This document shows, piece by piece, positions 14,912-17,925 of a stretch of 17,925 bases of DNA. Made by a program: the position numbers and the translations under genes. Source of the DNA: OLB7 sp966250335 (GTDB taxonomy: Bacteria; Bacteroidota; Ignavibacteria; OLB7). The number at the start of each line of letters is the position of its first letter. Position 1 is the first letter of the stretch. The DNA is taken from NCBI GenBank assembly GCA_966250335.1, contig CBINGZ010000066.1, forward strand, positions 1 through 17,925, in the 5' to 3' direction. A model generated the notes under the pieces. That model was not told the DNA's origin. It made no database searches and saw only the letters and a list, made by a program, of their open reading frames with translations.

Positions 14912-17900
14912 ATGAGAGGAATACAGACTACCACACGAATCATTATCTGTGCGCTGGCGCTTGTTGCGACGGCCGCCGCGCAGATCCCGGAAAGAATGTC
15001 GTATCAGGGATATCTGACCGACATGCAGTTCCGCGAATACAACGGTCTGGTGAACCTGGAATTCAGTCTGTGGGATGACTCGACCTCCGGCAAGGAAGTC
15101 TGGACCGAATTCATACGGAACGTGGAGGTGAAGCGGGGCATCTTCGACGTCATGCTCGGCGAGTCCGGCTCCAGCCGTCTTTCCAATCTCCGCTTCGATG
15201 AGCAGTACTGGCTGGAGATCAAGGTGGGAGATTCGCTCGTGGCGCCGCGCGTGCAGCTCAGCACCGTTCCCTACAGCATGGCGGCGCGTATCGCCGACGA
15301 CGTTCGCGACGGAGCGATCACGGGGGATAAGATCCTGAACGGATCCATCACGATCAACAAGATCGATCTGACCGGCGCGCGCGACGGCCAGGTGCTCGTC
15401 TTCGACGCCACGACCAACACCCTGGTCTGGAAGAATATCACAATCGATACGATCGGAAGCGGCGGCCGCGTCTTCCTGCAGGCGGGAGCCGGCATCATGG
15501 TGCAGAACGGAGGGGGGCCGACGGCAACGGTCTCCGTCATGAACAGCGGCATCACCACCGCCATGCTGGCCGACGAGGCTGTAACGACCGGCAAGATCGC
15601 TCCGCAGGCCGTCTCGACCAGCAGGATCGCGGTGGGAGCCGTCAACACCGACCAGCTTGCCAACGGCGCCGTGACCTCGGACAAGCTCCGTGACGGGAGC
15701 ATAACGCTGCCGAAGATCAACACGGCAGGGGTCGCCACCGGCAGCACGCTTGTCTTCGACGGCACACGGGTGGTGTGGGGATACGGAGTCCTGACCGGCA
15801 ACGCCGGGGGCTCGCTCACCGGCACCTATCCCAACCCGGGAATCAAGAACAGCGCGGTGGCCTCGCCGGAGATCGCCGACGGTTCCATCCTGGGCATCGA
15901 TATCGCCGACGGAACGATCACAAGCGCCGATCTCTCCAACATCTCGATCACGACGACGCAGATCGCCGACGGCACGATCCAGTCGGTCGACCTGGGACCG
16001 AACTCGGTCGGAAGCTCGCATGTGATCGACAACAGCCTGACCGGCGCCGACATCCAGGATGGAAGCATCGCCGAGGCCGATCTGGCGCCGGGAGTGGTGG
16101 GCGGTACGACGATCATCGATAATTCGGTGACCTCGGTCGACATCATGGACAATTCCGTGACGACCGTCGATATCGCCGACGGGACGATCACCGCGGCGGA
16201 TATCGCGGACAATGCGATCCAGAACCGTCACATGGGGGATAACGCGATCGGCTCCGTGGAAGTGATCGACAACAGCCTGACAGGGGCGGATATCGCCGAT
16301 GGAAGCATCTCGGCAAGCGATCTTTCGGGAGGCGGCTTCGACGGCACGACGATCATCGACAACTCGATCACCTCGGTCGATATCATGGAGAACACGATCG
16401 TCGGCGGCGATATCGAGGACAACTCGATCACGTCGATCGACATCCAGAATAATACCATCATGGCGGCCGACATCGCCGACAACGCGATCGAGAACCGTCA
16501 TATGGGGGATAATGCTGTCGGCTCGGCGGAAGTGATCGACAACAGCCTCACCGGCGCCGACATCGCCGACGGCACCATCTCGGCAAGCGATCTTGCCGGC
16601 GGCGGCTTCGGCGGGACGACGATTGTGGATAACTCGATCACCTCGGTCGACATCATGGAGAACACGATCGTCAGCGGCGATATCGAGGACAACTCGATCA
16701 CCAGCATCGACATCCAGAACAATACGATCATGGCGGCCGACATCGCCGACAACGCGATCGAGCTTCGTCACATGGGGGACAACTCCGTATCGTCGCCCGA
16801 GGTAGTCGACAACAGCCTGACGAGCGCCGACATTCAGGACGGAACGATCACGGGCGCGGATATCGCCGACGGGACGATCACCAGCGCCGACATCGGCGTA
16901 GGGGTGATCACCGGCACGACGATCGTGGACAACTCGATCACATCCACCCAGATCGAGAACGAGACGATCGTCTCCACCGATATCGGCCCGGATGCGGTCG
17001 GTAATTCGGAGCTGGCGGACAACTCGGTCGGTTCGCCGGAGGTGATCGACAACAGCCTGACGGGCGCCGACATCGCCGACGGGAGCATCACCGAGACCGA
17101 TCTTGCGCCGGGAGTCATCGGCGGGACGACGATTGTGGACAACTCGGTGACGTCGGTCGATATCCAGAACAACACGATCATGGCAGCGGATATCGGTGAT
17201 GATGCGATCGAGCTTCGCCACATGGCCGATAATTCGGTGTCGTCGGCGGAAGTCGTCGACAACAGCCTCACCGGCGCCGATATCGCCGACGGCACCATCT
17301 CGGCAAGCGATCTTGCAGGGGGTGGTTTCGGCGGGACGACGATTGTGGATAACTCGATCACGTCGGTGGATATCATGGAGAACACGATCGTCAGCGGTGA
17401 TATCGAGGATAACTCGATCACCAGCATCGATATCCAGAACAACACGATCATGAGCGCGGATATCGGCGACGATGCGATCGAGCTGCGCCACATGGCCGAC
17501 AACTCGGTGTCATCGGCCGAAGTGGTCGACAACAGCCTGACCGGCGCCGACATTGCCGATGGAAGCATCGACGAAGCGGATCTTGCGCCGGGAGTCGTGG
17601 GGGGGACGACGATCGTCGATAATTCGGTGACCTCGGTCGACATTCAGAACAACACGATCGCGGCGGTGGACATCGGCGATGATGCGATTGAGCTGCGCCA
17701 CATGGGGGACAACTCCGTATCGTCACCCGAGGTAGTCGACAACAGCCTGACGAGTGCCGATATTCAGGACGGGACGATCACCAGCGCCGACATCGGCGTG
17801 GGGGTGATCACCGGCACGACGATCGTGGACAACTCGATCACATCCACCCAGATCGAGAACGAGACGATCGTCTCCACCGATATCGGCCCGGATGCGGTCG

Positions 17901-17925
17901 GTAATTCGGAGCTGGCGGACAACTC
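14912..17925 (+). CDS. Giant secreted decapeptide-repeat protein (tail-fibre/adhesin-like), 3' end outside window
   Basis: Open from ATG 14912 (AGGAG six bases upstream) to the window end, at least 1004 codons. The signal peptide is residues 1-23 (TRIIICALALVATAAA|Q). Residues about 27-125 are the YQG-type domain also seen in the 7252 gene, ending STVPYSMAARIADD. Residues about 136-290 carry canonical x-[AV]-[TV]-T-x-[KR]-[IL]-x repeats (AVTTGKIAPQ, AVTSDKLRDG). They lead into GGSLTGTYPNPG, a motif common before such repeats. From residue 311 (base 15842) every ten residues fit [IVLM]-x-[DNEGP]-[NGD]-[STAV]-[IVL]-x-x-x-[DEQHT] without any slip, about 69 units. Half of each unit resembles the A-[DN]-L-x-x pentapeptide-repeat consensus. 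Related proteins often end in an S74-type chaperone/peptidase, which cannot be seen here. A filamentous surface shaft or adhesin is likely but unproven. Confidence 0.85.
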   Translation, partial: MRGIQTTTRIIICALALVATAAAQIPERMSYQGYLTDMQFREYNGLVNLEFSLWDDSTSGKEVWTEFIRNVEVKRGIFDVMLGESGSSRLSNLRFDEQYWLEIKVGDSLVAPRVQLSTVPYSMAARIADDVRDGAITGDKILNGSITINKIDLTGARDGQVLVFDATTNTLVWKNITIDTIGSGGRVFLQAGAGIMVQNGGGPTATVSVMNSGITTAMLADEAVTTGKIAPQAVSTSRIAVGAVNTDQLANGAVTSDKLRDGSITLPKINTAGVATGSTLVFDGTRVVWGYGVLTGNAGGSLTGTYPNPGIKNSAVASPEIADGSILGIDIADGTITSADLSNISITTTQIADGTIQSVDLGPNSVGSSHVIDNSLTGADIQDGSIAEADLAPGVVGGTTIIDNSVTSVDIMDNSVTTVDIADGTITAADIADNAIQNRHMGDNAIGSVEVIDNSLTGADIADGSISASDLSGGGFDGTTIIDNSITSVDIMENTIVGGDIEDNSITSIDIQNNTIMAADIADNAIENRHMGDNAVGSAEVIDNSLTGADIADGTISASDLAGGGFGGTTIVDNSITSVDIMENTIVSGDIEDNSITSIDIQNNTIMAADIADNAIELRHMGDNSVSSPEVVDNSLTSADIQDGTITGADIADGTITSADIGVGVITGTTIVDNSITSTQIENETIVSTDIGPDAVGNSELADNSVGSPEVIDNSLTGADIADGSITETDLAPGVIGGTTIVDNSVTSVDIQNNTIMAADIGDDAIELRHMADNSVSSAEVVDNSLTGADIADGTISASDLAGGGFGGTTIVDNSITSVDIMENTIVSGDIEDNSITSIDIQNNTIMSADIGDDAIELRHMADNSVSSAEVVDNSLTGADIADGSIDEADLAPGVVGGTTIVDNSVTSVDIQNNTIAAVDIGDDAIELRHMGDNSVSSPEVVDNSLTSADIQDGTITSADIGVGVITGTTIVDNSITSTQIENETIVSTDIGPDAVGNSELADN
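15842..17925 (+). repeat. 30-bp (decapeptide) tandem coding repeats with higher-order super-repeats
   Basis: About 69 consecutive 30-nt units in one register. Super-repeats are bounded by a unit ending [GT]G[T]T followed by I[IV]DNS[IV]TS. They start at 16112 (8 units), 16352 (9), 16622 (10), 16922 (7), 17132 (7), 17342 (9), 17612 (7) and 17822 (cut by window end). Most super-repeats carry one basic unit (A-I-[QE]-[NL]-R-H), but the one at 16922 does not, nor does the visible part of the one at 17822. Units drift mainly at synonymous positions, which indicates selection on the protein. Confidence 0.9.
16771..17025 (+). repeat. Recently duplicated segment; second copy at 17701-17925
   Basis: Bases 16868-17025 match 17768-17925 with a single difference (A at 16900, G at 17800). 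Bases 16771-16840 match 17701-17770 with three differences. The offset changes from 930 to 900 bp between the two parts. The copies therefore differ by gain or loss of exactly one 30-bp decapeptide unit. Confidence 0.9.

Noticed and set aside
14885..17491. An 868-codon open frame on the minus strand, opposite the repeat gene
   Set aside because: It mirrors the 30-nt plus-strand repeats (D-R-V-x-D-I style units are the reverse complement of D-I/N-S-I codons). It has no convincing start region. The plus strand has signal peptide, RBS and known domains, so this is an antisense shadow.

Overview
The window looks like a chromosome segment of a GC-rich member of the Bacteroidota–Chlorobiota (FCB) assemblage. 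Three things point there: a type IX secretion (T9SS) C-terminal sorting domain, a RecQ carrying both HRDC and a C-terminal helix-turn-helix extension, and secreted proteins built from a YQG/YSG-type N-terminal domain plus decapeptide repeats. An Ignavibacteria/Kapabacteria-like lineage is plausible, but that is inference. I saw no tRNA, rRNA, CRISPR array or insertion sequence.

Layout. Positions 1-1017 (+) hold the 3' part of a RecQ-family helicase, separated by a perfect 15-bp hairpin from two tandem minus-strand SnoaL-like ester cyclase genes (1145-1597, 1714-2163). At 2333-3343 (+) a secreted WD40-type gene is split by an in-frame TAG just after its signal peptide. Its 3' end runs into a dense hairpin cluster (3291-3476). 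On the minus strand follows a 1163-residue AddB-like PD-(D/E)XK nuclease (3478-6969). Divergent from it is a small secreted two-domain protein (7252-7938), then a full-length RecQ (8158-10335). RecQ converges, with a 7-bp gap, on a 1074-residue STAND-type ATPase with a C-terminal SARP-like winged helix plus BTAD module (10343-13567, minus).

Upstream of that regulator is a 522-bp gap. It holds four heptamers (three TCATACC and one TTATACC) phased at exactly 22 bp, the layout expected for a SARP operator. Then come a 190-residue T9SS-sorted protein (14090-14662) and a very large secreted repeat protein (14912 to beyond the window end). The latter is built from about 69 decapeptides in perfect 30-nt register, arranged into super-repeats of 7-10 units with signs of recent internal duplication.

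How the parts may relate. The DNA-repair genes (two RecQ helicases and an AddB-like nuclease) appear individually transcribed, not as one operon. The secreted proteins at 7252 and 14912 share the same N-terminal domain family. The STAND–SARP protein, its candidate operator and the downstream T9SS/repeat-protein genes form the most interesting unit: a possible regulator controlling itself and/or a cell-surface locus. That link rests on position and motif phasing only.
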